Shown in pieces: positions 23,125 through 33,335 of a stretch of DNA of 64,000 nucleotides. Positions within the stretch are counted from its first letter, which is position 1. Every line of letters starts with the position of its first letter. The translations under genes and the position numbers were made by a program. Below the pieces are notes generated by a model. It did not search any database. It saw only the letters and a list, made by a program, of their open reading frames with translations, and was not told the origin of the DNA. Source of the DNA: Chryseobacterium oranimense (GTDB lineage Bacteria > Bacteroidota > Bacteroidia > Flavobacteriales > Weeksellaceae); NCBI RefSeq assembly GCF_900129755.1, contig NZ_FQWT01000001.1, positions 558,001-622,000 on the forward strand, read 5' to 3'.

Positions 23125-23622
23125 ATGAATCTTCAAAAAGATTTACTGGAATTTATAGGCCTTCATTTAAAGAAGCAAAACGAGACTGTTTCTATTGCCG
23201 AAAGCGTAACGGCAGGCTTTTTACAGTTTTCGTTCTCACAGATAAAGGATGCTTCAGAACTGTTTAAAGGCGGCCTTACGGCCTATACCCTTGAAGAAAA
23301 GGTGAAGTTGCTGCATGTAGATGAACATGAAGCCAGGCTATGTGACTGTGTTTCCCCTGAGATTGCCGGGACCATGGCATTGAATGTCTCTCACTTATTC
23401 AATACAGACTGGGGAATTGCCGTCACAGGATATGCAACTCCTGTTGAAGAATCAGGCTACAAGCTTTTTGCTTACTTCTCTTTTGCCTACAAAAGTGAAA
23501 TTCTTCTTTCCAGGAAAATGGATCTCTACCACAGAAAAGAATCGATAGACGCCCAGCTATGCTACAGCGAATTCATTCTTGAATGTCTGAAAGTGGAAAT
23601 GGAGAAGCAATCTGTACAATAA
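23125..23622 (+). CDS. CinA C-terminal domain amidohydrolase (PncC-like)
   Basis: A 165-residue stand-alone version of the CinA C-terminal domain. IAESVTAGFLQFSFSQI, FKGGLTAYTLEEKVKLLHV and VTGYATPVEE match the family motifs (AESxTxG, GGxxxY, xxG.A). The family deamidates nicotinamide mononucleotide to recycle pyridine nucleotides. It stands 58 bp ahead of the amylase gene and may be cotranscribed. Confidence 0.85.
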   Translation: MNLQKDLLEFIGLHLKKQNETVSIAESVTAGFLQFSFSQIKDASELFKGGLTAYTLEEKVKLLHVDEHEARLCDCVSPEIAGTMALNVSHLFNTDWGIAVTGYATPVEESGYKLFAYFSFAYKSEILLSRKMDLYHRKESIDAQLCYSEFILECLKVEMEKQSVQ

Positions 23623-23680
23623 AGAAAACTACAATTTAAAATATATAAAGGATTTACAAGCAATACGAAATATAATAACA

Positions 23681-25165
23681 ATGAACGGCGTAATTATACA
23701 ATACTTTCACTGGTATTATTCAGGATCTCTCTGGAACGAATTTTCCGGCCAGGCAGAACTTCTAAAAAATCTCGGATTCACAGCGGTATGGTTCCCGCCT
23801 GCTACAAAATGCAGCCTGGGGAAAGACGGAAGGGGCTATGACACCTACGACCCGTATGATCTTGGCGAATTTGATCAGAAAGGAGGAATCCCCACCAGAT
23901 ACGGGACAAAAGAAGAATACCTGGCCGCCATCCAAAAGGCCCATGAAGCAGGTTTGTCCGTATATGCAGATATAGTCCTTAATCACAGGATGGGAGGAGA
24001 TGAAGAGGAAAACATTACAGTGCATGAGGTGAGCAGTGAAGACCGGAATCAAGTTCTTACAGCCCCTATGGAAGCCTCAGCCTTTACAAGATTTACTTTT
24101 CCTGGAAGACAGGGAAAATATTCTGATTTCATCTGGGATCACCAGTGTTTCAGCGGAATAGACATCATCACCCAAAATGGAGAAAAAAAGGAAGGCATCT
24201 TTAAAATTCATAACGAATACGGAACAGACTGGACGGACGCAGTAAGCCACCAGTTTGGAAACTACGATTATCTGATGGGCGCAGATATAGAATACAGAAA
24301 TCCTTATGTAGTACAGGAAATGAAAAACTGGATCCGATGGTATTTTGAAACCACAAAAGTGGATGGAATACGTCTGGATGCCCTAAAGCACATTTCTTCC
24401 GATTTCCTTAAAGAATGGATCACTTACATTAAAACAGAACTTGACCCGGATTGCTATATTTTAGGCGAATTCTGGAAAGATGAAGCTGAGAAAATCTCCT
24501 ATTTTTCAGATAAAATGGATGATCTTATCTCCTGTTTTGATGCGCCTTTACACTATAATTTCTTTGAAGCTTCAAAAGAAGGTAGAAATTATGATCTCTC
24601 TCAAATCTTAAAAGGAAGTTTCCTCGAAAAAAAACCGGTATTTTCCGTATCTTTTGTTGAAAACCATGATACGCAGCAGCTTCAGGCACTGGAATCATCA
24701 GTACAGGACTGGTTTAAACCGTTGGCCTACGCAGTTATCCTCTTATCCGAAGACGCCTATCCCTGTGTATTTTACCCGGACCTTTTCGGGGCAGAATACA
24801 CCGATATCCGGGATGATCAGGAAATAAACATTACAATTCCGAAAGTGGAAGCTTTGCCCAAACTCCTGGAAGCAAGGCAGAAGCTTGCGCATGGTGAACA
24901 GGTTAATTATTTTGATCATCCCAATTGTATTGCCTGGATCCGCAAAGGCAATCCTGACAATAGCGGATGCATAGTGATATTATCCAACGGCGATGAGGGC
25001 TTTAAGGAAATTAACATTGGACAAGAATATGCTCATTTCAAATACAGGGATTTTCTGGAACACCGAAATGAAGAAATCTCAGCAGATGAAAACGGGAAAG
25101 CAACATTCCGGGTAAATCCCGGATCGGTAAGCGTCTGGTACAGCTTTTCTCCGGAAACAAACTAA
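23681..25165 (+). CDS. cytoplasmic alpha-amylase (GH13)
   Basis: The 494-residue enzyme has all GH13 regions: DIVLNH (97-102), GIRLDALKH with nucleophile Asp233, ILGEFW with acid/base Glu263, and FVENHD with Asp330. A start without signal peptide (MNGVIIQYFHWYYSG) and a domain B insert after NHRMGGDEEEN are like the cytoplasmic AmyA/GH13_5 enzymes, which cut internal alpha-1,4 bonds of glycogen or maltodextrins. Length is normal. Confidence 0.94.
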   Translation: MNGVIIQYFHWYYSGSLWNEFSGQAELLKNLGFTAVWFPPATKCSLGKDGRGYDTYDPYDLGEFDQKGGIPTRYGTKEEYLAAIQKAHEAGLSVYADIVLNHRMGGDEEENITVHEVSSEDRNQVLTAPMEASAFTRFTFPGRQGKYSDFIWDHQCFSGIDIITQNGEKKEGIFKIHNEYGTDWTDAVSHQFGNYDYLMGADIEYRNPYVVQEMKNWIRWYFETTKVDGIRLDALKHISSDFLKEWITYIKTELDPDCYILGEFWKDEAEKISYFSDKMDDLISCFDAPLHYNFFEASKEGRNYDLSQILKGSFLEKKPVFSVSFVENHDTQQLQALESSVQDWFKPLAYAVILLSEDAYPCVFYPDLFGAEYTDIRDDQEINITIPKVEALPKLLEARQKLAHGEQVNYFDHPNCIAWIRKGNPDNSGCIVILSNGDEGFKEINIGQEYAHFKYRDFLEHRNEEISADENGKATFRVNPGSVSVWYSFSPETN

Positions 25166-25233
25166 GGTAATCCCGGCCCATATTTCCGGAAAAGGTGCAT
25201 GAAAACCTGGAATGAATATCCTTATCCAAACAT

Positions 25234-26739
25234 TTAGTTCAAACTGTCATTTCCCTTTTGAACAAAATCATTCCACTGCCTGTTCAGATATACAATGGCT
25301 TCCTTTTTCTGGTCTTTATTCAGAGAAGAATAATTAACGGAGTTAAAGACAAGCTTTTTAAGTGCTTTCACATCCAGTTCCCAGTACATAAAAGCTACCC
25401 AGAAATCATAGCTGAGGCCTTCATAGCCATATACCGACGGATCGTCGCTGTTAATGGAGCACTGCACGCCGTTGCTCAGTAAAACCCTTGCAGGATGGTT
25501 CCTCAGATCGCTTACATAGCCCAGAATCTGGTTGCTGATGGGGCTTACCTCTACCAGTTTGTTCTGCTTCTTAACCTCTTCCATGGTGGCAGGGAAATAG
25601 ATCAGGTTAAGGCCATGCCCTATCCGCCGGTTATTCAGCAGGGAAACATCCAGGATATTTTTATTGAAAACAGAATTGCTTTCGCCGGCATGAAGGAAAA
25701 GAGGCATGTCTACCCCATATTTTTTAGAGAGTTCGTTCAGCTTCATCCAGTCTTTCTGAAATGAATAAATGCTGTTTCCGGCAGCCTCATCCGCCACAAG
25801 ATCAAAACCCGAAATCATGTCCGGGAATTCTTTTTTGAGCTCAAAAGCAGTTTCAAGCTGCTTTTCCACACTCTTCGGATCCAGAAATTTAAAGCTGGAG
25901 TAAATTAATTTTAAGCTGAATTCCGGATTCGTCCGACGGACTTGCTTAAGAACGTCCTGCAGATCTGTAATTGACATTTTTAAAGGATATTTTCCATGCT
26001 GAAAATCGTATAGTTCATCAAATATAAACCTGATTTCCACATGCTGCACATGATCTTTGGCCAGATCCTGGAAACCTTTTAAATAATATTCTTTGAAGAA
26101 AGGACGGTAAGGCAGCAGGAGATTGATACGCTTGAAACGTTTCTCAAACTCTACCCAGTAATCCGTATAGGTACAGAGCTTATCCCTTTTCAAGGTAAGA
26201 AGATCCTGCAGTTCTTTTTCAAAACCAGGATTCGAAGTCAGTTTTTTATCCAGGCTCACAAATCCTGCCGGAACATTTTCCCTTGCAAAGAAAGCCAACT
26301 GCCCGAAAATATACTGTTCATTATCCTTCTGATCGTAAACATAGCATTCCTTATATTTTCTTGCCGCCGAAATCACCCATTTTACATCTGCCAGCCCTCC
26401 GCTGTGGCTGTGCAGCAATCCTCCTTTCGGCATCGTCCGGATGATTTTAAACAATCTGCTGGTTTCAATCAGGGGTTTCAACTCATTAAAAGAGCTGTTG
26501 AACAGGGATATTTTTTGTGTTTCTGCTTCGGTAAGGACTTGTTTTCTCAGCTGAAACAGTTTTTTATCCAACGCTATTTCCGCATCCGATAATTTTATAT
26601 CTGCATCAAAAGCAAGGGCTTCGTTCTTCTGCTCGGATAATTTCCAGTCCTGAGCATAGGTAGATTGTCCGGCCATTTTATTCTGACCGCCGAAAAAAGG
26701 AAATCCAAGGAGTAAAATATAAGTAAGATATCTTTTCAT
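25234..26739 (-). CDS. secreted adenosine deaminase family protein (ADGF-like)
   Basis: A 501-residue protein with an N-terminal signal-like hydrophobic stretch (MKRYLTYILLLGFPFFGG). The metal site starts at MPKGGLLHSHSGG (His110, His112); PLFLHAGES and SINSDDPSVYG provide the later catalytic His/Glu and Asp residues of the adenosine deaminase fold. Length and the long N-terminal helix region are closer to the secreted adenosine-deaminase growth-factor group than to the 330-residue cytoplasmic enzyme. It probably converts extracellular or periplasmic adenosine to inosine. Confidence 0.88.
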   Translation of the reverse strand: MKRYLTYILLLGFPFFGGQNKMAGQSTYAQDWKLSEQKNEALAFDADIKLSDAEIALDKKLFQLRKQVLTEAETQKISLFNSSFNELKPLIETSRLFKIIRTMPKGGLLHSHSGGLADVKWVISAARKYKECYVYDQKDNEQYIFGQLAFFARENVPAGFVSLDKKLTSNPGFEKELQDLLTLKRDKLCTYTDYWVEFEKRFKRINLLLPYRPFFKEYYLKGFQDLAKDHVQHVEIRFIFDELYDFQHGKYPLKMSITDLQDVLKQVRRTNPEFSLKLIYSSFKFLDPKSVEKQLETAFELKKEFPDMISGFDLVADEAAGNSIYSFQKDWMKLNELSKKYGVDMPLFLHAGESNSVFNKNILDVSLLNNRRIGHGLNLIYFPATMEEVKKQNKLVEVSPISNQILGYVSDLRNHPARVLLSNGVQCSINSDDPSVYGYEGLSYDFWVAFMYWELDVKALKKLVFNSVNYSSLNKDQKKEAIVYLNRQWNDFVQKGNDSLN

Positions 26740-26867
26740 ATTAATGTGGGAACTTGTTGTGCATAGGTGCTGCAGTTATCATTAAAACAATTCTGCTGAA
26801 AAGTTTCAATAAAACTACAAAGTTAATGCATACCACGCAATTCTACCAGAATATTTCACAAACGGAC

Positions 26868-26905
26868 TTAAAAAAAGCACTGTAATGATACTCTACAATG
26901 CTTTT
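26868..26905 (-). terminator. terminator of the 26.9-33.2 kb operon
   Basis: An imperfect stem (AAAAGCAcTGTA with TACAaTGCTTTT, one mismatch) is followed on the minus strand by seven T, 24 bp past the stop of the last gene. Confidence 0.65.
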
Positions 26906-26928
26906 CAAACTGGTTATGAATACAGCTA

Positions 26929-28110
26929 TCAGTTTTCCAGATGATTATTCTTTAAAAACTCCCCTATTTTGTTCCATTCGATCTGCCCGGCAATGGAATT
27001 GGAATTCGCATCAAAAACATGTTCACCGTAAGGAATTTCAACATAGGAAACCGGAAGCTTCAGCTCCTCTGCTCTTTTCACAAACTTCCTGGTAGCTTCT
27101 ACATTCACAACGTGGTCTATTTCTCCGGCAATAATAAATGTCGGGGAAATCCCTTCCGAAAGCTGGTCTATCAAATTCAGCTGTGCATACCGCTGTGGAA
27201 ATTCAGAAGGAGAACCTCCAAGGTATTTTCTCGCCGCATCTTTGAGGTCGATATTTTTTTTCTCATCTATTTTCTGCCAGAGTTCGAATAAGCTGACCGG
27301 CGGATAAATAGCAATAACTGCTGCCGGAAGCGGTGGTTGCAGAGAATCATAAGGCTTTGCAAAACCTTTCCTCAGTCCCAAATCTGCCTGCATCACTAAA
27401 GCCGCTCCCGCAGAACCGCCAACCAATACCAGTTTGCCCGGATCAACATTGAACTTCTTTGAATTTTTTGCAATAAACCCCATGGAAGTCACTACGGAAT
27501 TTACAGCAGATTCCCAATTCTGGCGGTCATATTTTCCCAAAGGATAATCAATAGAAAAAACAGTATAGCCGTGATCTTTAAACCAATTGGCTGCATACCC
27601 CACCTGGGTTCTGTTCCCCTCAATGAAGGCACCCCCATGAACAAGAATAACAGGAATTGTGGGTTTTGAAGACTTTTCAGGATAGAAAACATCCATATGC
27701 TGTTTTTCATTGTAAATAGTAAGATAAGAATGGGTTTCATCAGGCTTTACGGGTTCTTTCTGACTTTTTAGCCCCTGAGAAAATGAACCAAGGGTTTTAT
27801 ATTTTCTGGCAGTAGACAACATCACCGCCGTGAAATAAACCTGGGCAAGAAAAAACAGAACCGAAAGGATCAGATTAACCCTCAGTAGCTTCCGCCAATA
27901 CTTTCCATATCTATAAAAAAAGAAACAGATCACTAGTAATACCAGCCCTAAAACCACAAACTGGGAATTGAACTGAATGGTAAACGAACTGCTGTAACCG
28001 CTCAGGAGCATCGGCGTTTTCAGATACACCGAAATCATGGGAATAACCAGTAACAACAGGATAATGAAGAGCAAAACGGCAAAAAATATAGTTAAAAACT
28101 TTTTCATCAT
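26929..28110 (-). CDS. membrane-anchored alpha/beta hydrolase (BD-FAE-type esterase)
   Basis: A 393-residue protein with three N-terminal transmembrane segments (about 5-30, 50-68 and 74-98), then an esterase domain: LVHGGAFIEG (oxyanion), nucleophile Ser in LVGGSAGAALV, Asp in AGEIDHVVN and His in PYGEHVF. The pattern resembles bifunctional feruloyl/acetyl-xylan-type esterases. Last gene of a tight operon, 1 bp behind the TonB receptor. With the receptor and acyl-CoA ligase it suggests hydrolysis of an imported ester. Confidence 0.86.
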   Translation of the reverse strand: MMKKFLTIFFAVLLFIILLLLVIPMISVYLKTPMLLSGYSSSFTIQFNSQFVVLGLVLLVICFFFYRYGKYWRKLLRVNLILSVLFFLAQVYFTAVMLSTARKYKTLGSFSQGLKSQKEPVKPDETHSYLTIYNEKQHMDVFYPEKSSKPTIPVILVHGGAFIEGNRTQVGYAANWFKDHGYTVFSIDYPLGKYDRQNWESAVNSVVTSMGFIAKNSKKFNVDPGKLVLVGGSAGAALVMQADLGLRKGFAKPYDSLQPPLPAAVIAIYPPVSLFELWQKIDEKKNIDLKDAARKYLGGSPSEFPQRYAQLNLIDQLSEGISPTFIIAGEIDHVVNVEATRKFVKRAEELKLPVSYVEIPYGEHVFDANSNSIAGQIEWNKIGEFLKNNHLEN

Positions 28111-28111
28111 G

Positions 28112-30769
28112 CTAAAATTTATAGGTTACCGTAAGATAAGCGGAAGTAGGCGGAATGGCAATAGTGAAGTAAGGTGTATTATTGGCTACTGCCGAATTAT
28201 ATTCTGCCTGGGTAAAATTTTCGAAACCGGCAAGCTGCTGCTGAAGCGTTCCCGGTCTTTGATAGCTCATCACACCATACTTATTAAACACATTATTCAC
28301 ATTCACCAGCATACTGATGTTTTCATTTAAATTATACCCTATTCCAAGGTCAAACTGGGAAAATCCGGGCAGTTTATAAACATTGGTGTTACTTCCTTCC
28401 CTTTTACCCATATAGCTCCACGTTACAAATCCGTAGGCTTTGCCGACTTTCAGATTCGGGGTGACGTGGGCCATAATCTTCGGGGTATAGGCAATTGTAG
28501 TTCCCGAATACGAGGAAACAGTATCATCTGAAGGACCGGCATTTCCCAGATTCCATAAATATCCTTCTTTAACTTTCGGGTTTTGCAGGGTAAGCACCGC
28601 TCTGATATTGAAATTATCAACAGGCTTTATATTGGTTTCCAATTCAATACCGAAGGTTTCGTTTTTATTGTACAGGGACGGTGTGGTATAGAATCCGCCT
28701 TTGCCGTCATCCGCCATAAAGCTGTAAGGAATATTGCTCAGTAAACTGTAAAACGGGGTTATAAAGGCATCAAAATAAGTGGTTTTGGTTTTAAAGCCCA
28801 TTTCCACCTGCTGTGTTTTTCGGGATTGCGGGTTTAATAAGTCTATAGTTTCCGGCCTGTTGGCTGCAAAGAACATATCAAGATCCGGAGATTTGCTGCC
28901 TTTGGAATATCTGGCATATACCGCTACGTTATTATTGAATTTATAATTCAACGCTGCTGAATAGGAAAAGTTTTCCAGCTGTCTGCTATAGGCAACATTG
29001 GTAAGCTTCGTTAAAGCATTGTTATTGTACAGGGTAAAAATGTTACCATCCGTCCCTCCGTTTTTATCTGAAAACAGATAGGTTCTGGTATTATCCCCTT
29101 TGATCCATACTTTTTCATACCGGATTCCCCAATCTAGGGTCAGGTGATCCGTGATATCCCAGGTATGCCCAAAAAATACAGCTCCCTGCTGCTGCCTGGC
29201 TTTGAATTCAATCAAATCTCCTGTACTGCCTGCTGCCTGTGCAAAACCGTCATTATTGGTCAGCTGGTAAACGCCAGGTTTTGTAAAATCTAAAGTAGTG
29301 ACACCTGTTAAACTTACATTCAGCATTCTCGGTCTGTTTTCCAAAGTCGTAAGCCCTATCCCGTTGATTCCTGAAAAACGCCATACATCAGAATAGCCGT
29401 AATATCCACCAAACGAGAAATTCATATTGTTCCATTTTTTATTGATGGTCAGCTGATTCATGGATTCTTTTACTTTATTTTCATAAAAATTGAGCGCCGA
29501 CATTACAAATGAATTATTCTGGATCGATTGACCCGGAAGCTGGTTTTTGGTGATCTGGTAAACCGGCAATCCTCCCGCTCCCAGGGTAGCATTCACACTG
29601 GCAAGTTCCTGTCCTGTAAGTGCATCCTTAAAAGAGTACGTCCCGACTCCCAATCCGCCAACTAAGAAATAAGAGGTCATATCATCCAGTGAGGTAAGAA
29701 AAGAATTTCCCACACTGTTCTGCACCACATCATTATCAGAATATTTGCTTGCAAAGAACAGCTTCCAGTCATTTCCCAGATTATGATCCCAGTTGAGTCC
29801 TACGGAACGGTATTTATTGCTTACCAGGCGACCAGAATTATAATCTACATTGCCTCCATGAATAAAATCCGGAGAATTATACTGCAGCTCCGGAATAAGC
29901 ATAGATGAACTGCTGTTGAACCCTTCTGCCGGTTCGGGAGACGTATAGTTTCTGGTAGGAATCAATTGTGCATAGCCATTTCTGTCATCCAGGTATTTAA
30001 GGAAAACTTTAAGGCTTCCTTTATTGTATTTCTTTACAATATTTGCTTTTACCTGGCCTCCGTTATTAAACGGATAGCCTGCATACCGGGCCCCTAAATC
30101 ATACCGGTAAAAACCGCCTACGTTAAAAAACCAGTTATTTCCCAAAGGTCCTCCAAAGTCGGCATCTAATCTATGATACCCTGAATTATTAGCTCCCTGA
30201 ATTCCATATTTTGCACGGATCTCCCCCTCAAATTTATTGCCTCCCGTTTTGGAAATATAATTGAAAATTCCTCCCGGTGCGTTGGCCGCCGTAATAGAGG
30301 CAGGTCCTCCTCTTACCGCATCAATCTGTGAAATTGTTGCATCTGCTCTCAGGAAAAAATCCGGGCCATAATTATAATAGGTGGTATTGGTTACCGGCAA
30401 ACCGTCTTCCTGCATCGATATGTATTCATAAGCAAATGTACCGTCCGCAGAACCGGCACTGATTCCTCTTGAGCTTACATTGTTCCTGATCTCTCCCAAT
30501 GATGAGTTCACGTATACTCCGGGAACGTTTTTCAGCAGATCTGCAGCACTTACAGGGACCTGCTTCTCAATGACCTCGCTTTTCAGAACCGAGATAGCCA
30601 CGGGGGCATTCATCCTTGTTCTTTTATCAAATACCCCGGTCACGATCACTTCATCAATATCTTTTGCTTTCGCTGTATCAGCTTCTTTTTTCTGGGCAAG
30701 CAGGTTTGAGGAGGCGGTCAGAAAAAGTATGGCTGCAGTTATTTTTGTATTTAAAAATCTAGTCTTCAT
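28112..30769 (-). CDS. TonB-dependent outer-membrane receptor
   Basis: An 885-residue protein with a signal peptide (to SSNLLAQ), a TonB box-like DIDEVIVTG (about 37-45), a plug domain (VPVSAADLLKNVPGVYVNSS ... RGGPASITAANAPGGIFNYISKTGG) and a long beta-barrel ending in YLTVTYKF with the terminal aromatic residue of outer-membrane barrels. There is no N-terminal carboxypeptidase-like domain and no SusD partner, so it is FecA/FhuA-like rather than SusC-like. It would import a substrate handled by the neighbouring esterases and ligase; a siderophore is the main alternative. Gaps to its neighbours are 1 and 11 bp. Confidence 0.93.
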   Translation of the reverse strand: MKTRFLNTKITAAILFLTASSNLLAQKKEADTAKAKDIDEVIVTGVFDKRTRMNAPVAISVLKSEVIEKQVPVSAADLLKNVPGVYVNSSLGEIRNNVSSRGISAGSADGTFAYEYISMQEDGLPVTNTTYYNYGPDFFLRADATISQIDAVRGGPASITAANAPGGIFNYISKTGGNKFEGEIRAKYGIQGANNSGYHRLDADFGGPLGNNWFFNVGGFYRYDLGARYAGYPFNNGGQVKANIVKKYNKGSLKVFLKYLDDRNGYAQLIPTRNYTSPEPAEGFNSSSSMLIPELQYNSPDFIHGGNVDYNSGRLVSNKYRSVGLNWDHNLGNDWKLFFASKYSDNDVVQNSVGNSFLTSLDDMTSYFLVGGLGVGTYSFKDALTGQELASVNATLGAGGLPVYQITKNQLPGQSIQNNSFVMSALNFYENKVKESMNQLTINKKWNNMNFSFGGYYGYSDVWRFSGINGIGLTTLENRPRMLNVSLTGVTTLDFTKPGVYQLTNNDGFAQAAGSTGDLIEFKARQQQGAVFFGHTWDITDHLTLDWGIRYEKVWIKGDNTRTYLFSDKNGGTDGNIFTLYNNNALTKLTNVAYSRQLENFSYSAALNYKFNNNVAVYARYSKGSKSPDLDMFFAANRPETIDLLNPQSRKTQQVEMGFKTKTTYFDAFITPFYSLLSNIPYSFMADDGKGGFYTTPSLYNKNETFGIELETNIKPVDNFNIRAVLTLQNPKVKEGYLWNLGNAGPSDDTVSSYSGTTIAYTPKIMAHVTPNLKVGKAYGFVTWSYMGKREGSNTNVYKLPGFSQFDLGIGYNLNENISMLVNVNNVFNKYGVMSYQRPGTLQQQLAGFENFTQAEYNSAVANNTPYFTIAIPPTSAYLTVTYKF

Positions 30770-30780
30770 ATGTTTAACAG

Positions 30781-31659
30781 TTAATTTGTACCATATTTTT
30801 TAAGCCATTCCGCCACATTGGTGAATACGGTCTGTTCATCTTCCGGTAGTTTTGTGATGAGATGCCCTGCTCCCGGAACTACTATCATTTTATACTGCAC
30901 ACCCTTAGCTTTCAGGGCATTTTCCAGGATGTAGGCCTGCTGAATAGGAACAACTTCATCTTTATCACCATGGATAATCATAGTGGGAATCTGATTCACA
31001 AATTTTGCAGGGCTGGTTTTGACGTAAGCATCGGGAATCTTATCGCCCGGACTCCAAACAGCTTTATTACCTGACATTTTATCCAGAACTTCTAAAAGGT
31101 TCGCTGATTTTATATACTGCAAGGTCTGAACATCTGTAAAATCCACCGGACCACACATTTCTATTATCGTTTTAATCTGTGGATTCCTGGTATAGGCATA
31201 CATCAGTGAAACATGGGCTCCCGAGCTTCCTCCGGAAATTGAAAAGCCGTTTTTCCTAGTATTCCATTCTTTGGAATGAGAAGACAGATACTTTACAACA
31301 TTATCAATATCGTCCAGAAGCTCCGGAAGATGGGTGTCCGTAAGATTGGCGTATCGGTAATTCAGATTGGCAACGGCAATTCCCTGTGAAAGAAGGTATT
31401 CGGAGATTTTTGTATCATAGGTTTTGTCACCCTGCGTCCAAGCTCCTCCGTGGATATGAACAAGAAATGCGGTTTTCGGGCTTCTGTCTGCAGGAAGGTA
31501 AACATCCATCACATTTCTTTCGTGAGAGCTGTATTTTATGTTGGTAAGCTTTTCCTGCTTCTGATTTGCGGAGACTATTTGAGTGCTTCCGCTATTTTGT
31601 GTGAAGCAGCCTGTTGCCAATAATCCAATGGCCAGAACTGCAATTTTAAAATAATTCAT
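30781..31659 (-). CDS. lipoprotein alpha/beta hydrolase (esterase)
   Basis: A 292-residue esterase with a lipobox LATGC (Cys18), so tethered to a membrane. Catalytic motifs: IHGGAWTQGD, nucleophile Ser in ISGGSSGAHV, Asp in HGDKDEVVP, His in GAGHLI. It lies 1 bp behind the acyl-CoA ligase and 11 bp ahead of the receptor in one operon. A paralogue of the 26929-28110 enzyme in fold and motifs but with a different anchor. Confidence 0.88.
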   Translation of the reverse strand: MNYFKIAVLAIGLLATGCFTQNSGSTQIVSANQKQEKLTNIKYSSHERNVMDVYLPADRSPKTAFLVHIHGGAWTQGDKTYDTKISEYLLSQGIAVANLNYRYANLTDTHLPELLDDIDNVVKYLSSHSKEWNTRKNGFSISGGSSGAHVSLMYAYTRNPQIKTIIEMCGPVDFTDVQTLQYIKSANLLEVLDKMSGNKAVWSPGDKIPDAYVKTSPAKFVNQIPTMIIHGDKDEVVPIQQAYILENALKAKGVQYKMIVVPGAGHLITKLPEDEQTVFTNVAEWLKKYGTN

Positions 31660-31660
31660 T

Positions 31661-33199
31661 TCAAATGGTTTTTAAATTTTTTTTAAGTATTTTTCCTGTT
31701 GCGCTTAAAGGCAACTCGTCAATAAATTCTATAATCCGGGGATATTTGTATTGGGCAATTCTCTCTTTTGTCCATAGCCTGATATCTTCTTCAGAAGCCT
31801 GACTTTCTTTTTTCTTTACAACAAAGGCCTTTATTTCTTCGCCCAGCTTTTCATCCGCAACTCCTATAATGGCAACCATAGAAATATCCGGATGCCTCAT
31901 CATCAGTTCTTCTACTTCCCGTGGGTAAACATTCATTCCACCTCTGATAATCATTTCCTTTTTACGGTCTACAATAAAGAAAAATCCATCTTCATCCTTT
32001 ACAGCGATGTCTCCGGAAAACAGCCAACCATTTTTCAGGACTTCCCGGGTTTCTTTTTCCTTTTTATAATAGGATTTCATTACGTTGGGACCACGGAAAA
32101 TGAGTTCGCCTTTTTCACCTACCGGAAGCTCATTGCAGTCATCATCTACAATTTTCACCTCAACTCCCCAGATAGGAGTTCCTATGGAGCCGGGTTTACG
32201 CCCTATTGTCAGCTGGTTAAACGTCACGACAGGAGAACCTTCAGACATTCCGTATCCTTCGATAATGGGAACCCCGAAACGGCTTTCAAATTCATCAATG
32301 ATTTTTACCGGAAGGGATGCTCCGCCGGAAACACAGATTCTCAGGTTTTTAATGCTGTTTGTATTTTCTTCGGAGTTTTCCTCATTCAAAAGAGCCCAGT
32401 ACATGGATGGAACACCGGCAAAAATCCGGATATCAAAACGGATAATTAACCGGTAAACTGCCTGGGCATCAAATTTCGGCATCAGAACAAGGTGGAGTGA
32501 TCTCCGGATTCCTGCAAGCATCATCACCGTTAAGCCAAAAATGTGAAATAAAGGTAAAACAACAAGCTGAGCTTCAAATTCTGTAGATGCAATTATAGAG
32601 GTGCTTGCTTCCGAGTTGGTATAGAGATTAATATGTGAAAGTTCGGCTCCTTTTGGCTTTCCGGTAGTTCCCGAGGTGTAAATGATAACGGCCGTATCTT
32701 CTGATGAGGTGATATAAGACTCAAATTGTGTTTCTTCATCTTTAATCAAATCATCAAAATTCTCCACATCTTCAGCCAGATTCCCTATGCTGATAAAATC
32801 TTTGCATGAACCGCTTTTATCAAATCCTTCCTTTCCGAATTTTCCTACAGGCATCTCCGGAGTTCCTGCAAAGCACAGAAACATTTTACTGTCAGAATCG
32901 GACAATTGATAAGCAATTTCTTCAGGTTTAAGAAAAATACTAAACGGAACAACAGCTGCCCCGGTTTTTAGTATTCCGAAAAAAATAACCGGGAACTGCA
33001 GGATATTAGGACATAGCAAAGCAACCTTATCACCATAGCCAATTCCTTTTTTTGCGAAGGCATTAGCTGCCTGGCTAACTTTTTCATGAAAAATTTTATA
33101 GTTGATTGTGGTTTCTCCAAGGCTTAGGGCTGGCTTTTCCGGATTCCTTCTAGCACTTTCTTCCACTAAAATTGATAAGTTCAGCATAGTTTTGTTCAC
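31661..33199 (-). CDS. AMP-dependent acyl-CoA ligase
   Basis: A 512-residue ANL-superfamily ligase. Core motifs: YTSGTTGKPKGAELSH (A3), YGMSEGSPV (A5), SGDIAVKDEDGFFFI (A7/A8), RGGMNVYPREVEE and the catalytic Lys in TGKILKK (A10). It activates a carboxylic acid as an acyl-AMP and then a CoA thioester. Fatty-acid and hydroxycinnamate ligases look alike at this level; the esterase neighbours favour an aromatic or short acid. First gene of a four-gene operon behind the tandem-repeat operator at 33268-33335. Confidence 0.9.
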   Translation of the reverse strand: MNKTMLNLSILVEESARRNPEKPALSLGETTINYKIFHEKVSQAANAFAKKGIGYGDKVALLCPNILQFPVIFFGILKTGAAVVPFSIFLKPEEIAYQLSDSDSKMFLCFAGTPEMPVGKFGKEGFDKSGSCKDFISIGNLAEDVENFDDLIKDEETQFESYITSSEDTAVIIYTSGTTGKPKGAELSHINLYTNSEASTSIIASTEFEAQLVVLPLFHIFGLTVMMLAGIRRSLHLVLMPKFDAQAVYRLIIRFDIRIFAGVPSMYWALLNEENSEENTNSIKNLRICVSGGASLPVKIIDEFESRFGVPIIEGYGMSEGSPVVTFNQLTIGRKPGSIGTPIWGVEVKIVDDDCNELPVGEKGELIFRGPNVMKSYYKKEKETREVLKNGWLFSGDIAVKDEDGFFFIVDRKKEMIIRGGMNVYPREVEELMMRHPDISMVAIIGVADEKLGEEIKAFVVKKKESQASEEDIRLWTKERIAQYKYPRIIEFIDELPLSATGKILKKNLKTI

Positions 33200-33267
33200 A
33201 TTAAGTTAATATTGATATGAAAAACTGCCTTAGTTAAAGGAAATTTCATATGAATTAATCTTAACTC

Positions 33268-33335
33268 CAAATTAACAATATGCTGAACAGGTGCTGACAC
33301 GAAAAGGAAATTCCGTGATACGAAAAAGAAATTTT
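33268..33335 (-). promoter_or_regulatory. promoter with tandem 21-bp-spaced direct repeat (AraC-type operator)
   Basis: GACACGAAAAGGAAATT starts at 33296 and GATACGAAAAAGAAATTT at 33317, a period of exactly 21 bp. A near-match -7 element TTAATTTG (33275-33268) is 20 bp closer to the ligase gene. The same arrangement occurs at 38024-38091. The rest of the 33200-33569 gap is AT-rich with nothing recognised. Confidence 0.75.

Noticed and set aside
28112..30769. SusC-type receptor of a polysaccharide utilisation locus
   Set aside because: No SusD gene adjoins and no N-terminal carboxypeptidase-like domain is seen; it is treated as a FecA/FhuA-like receptor.
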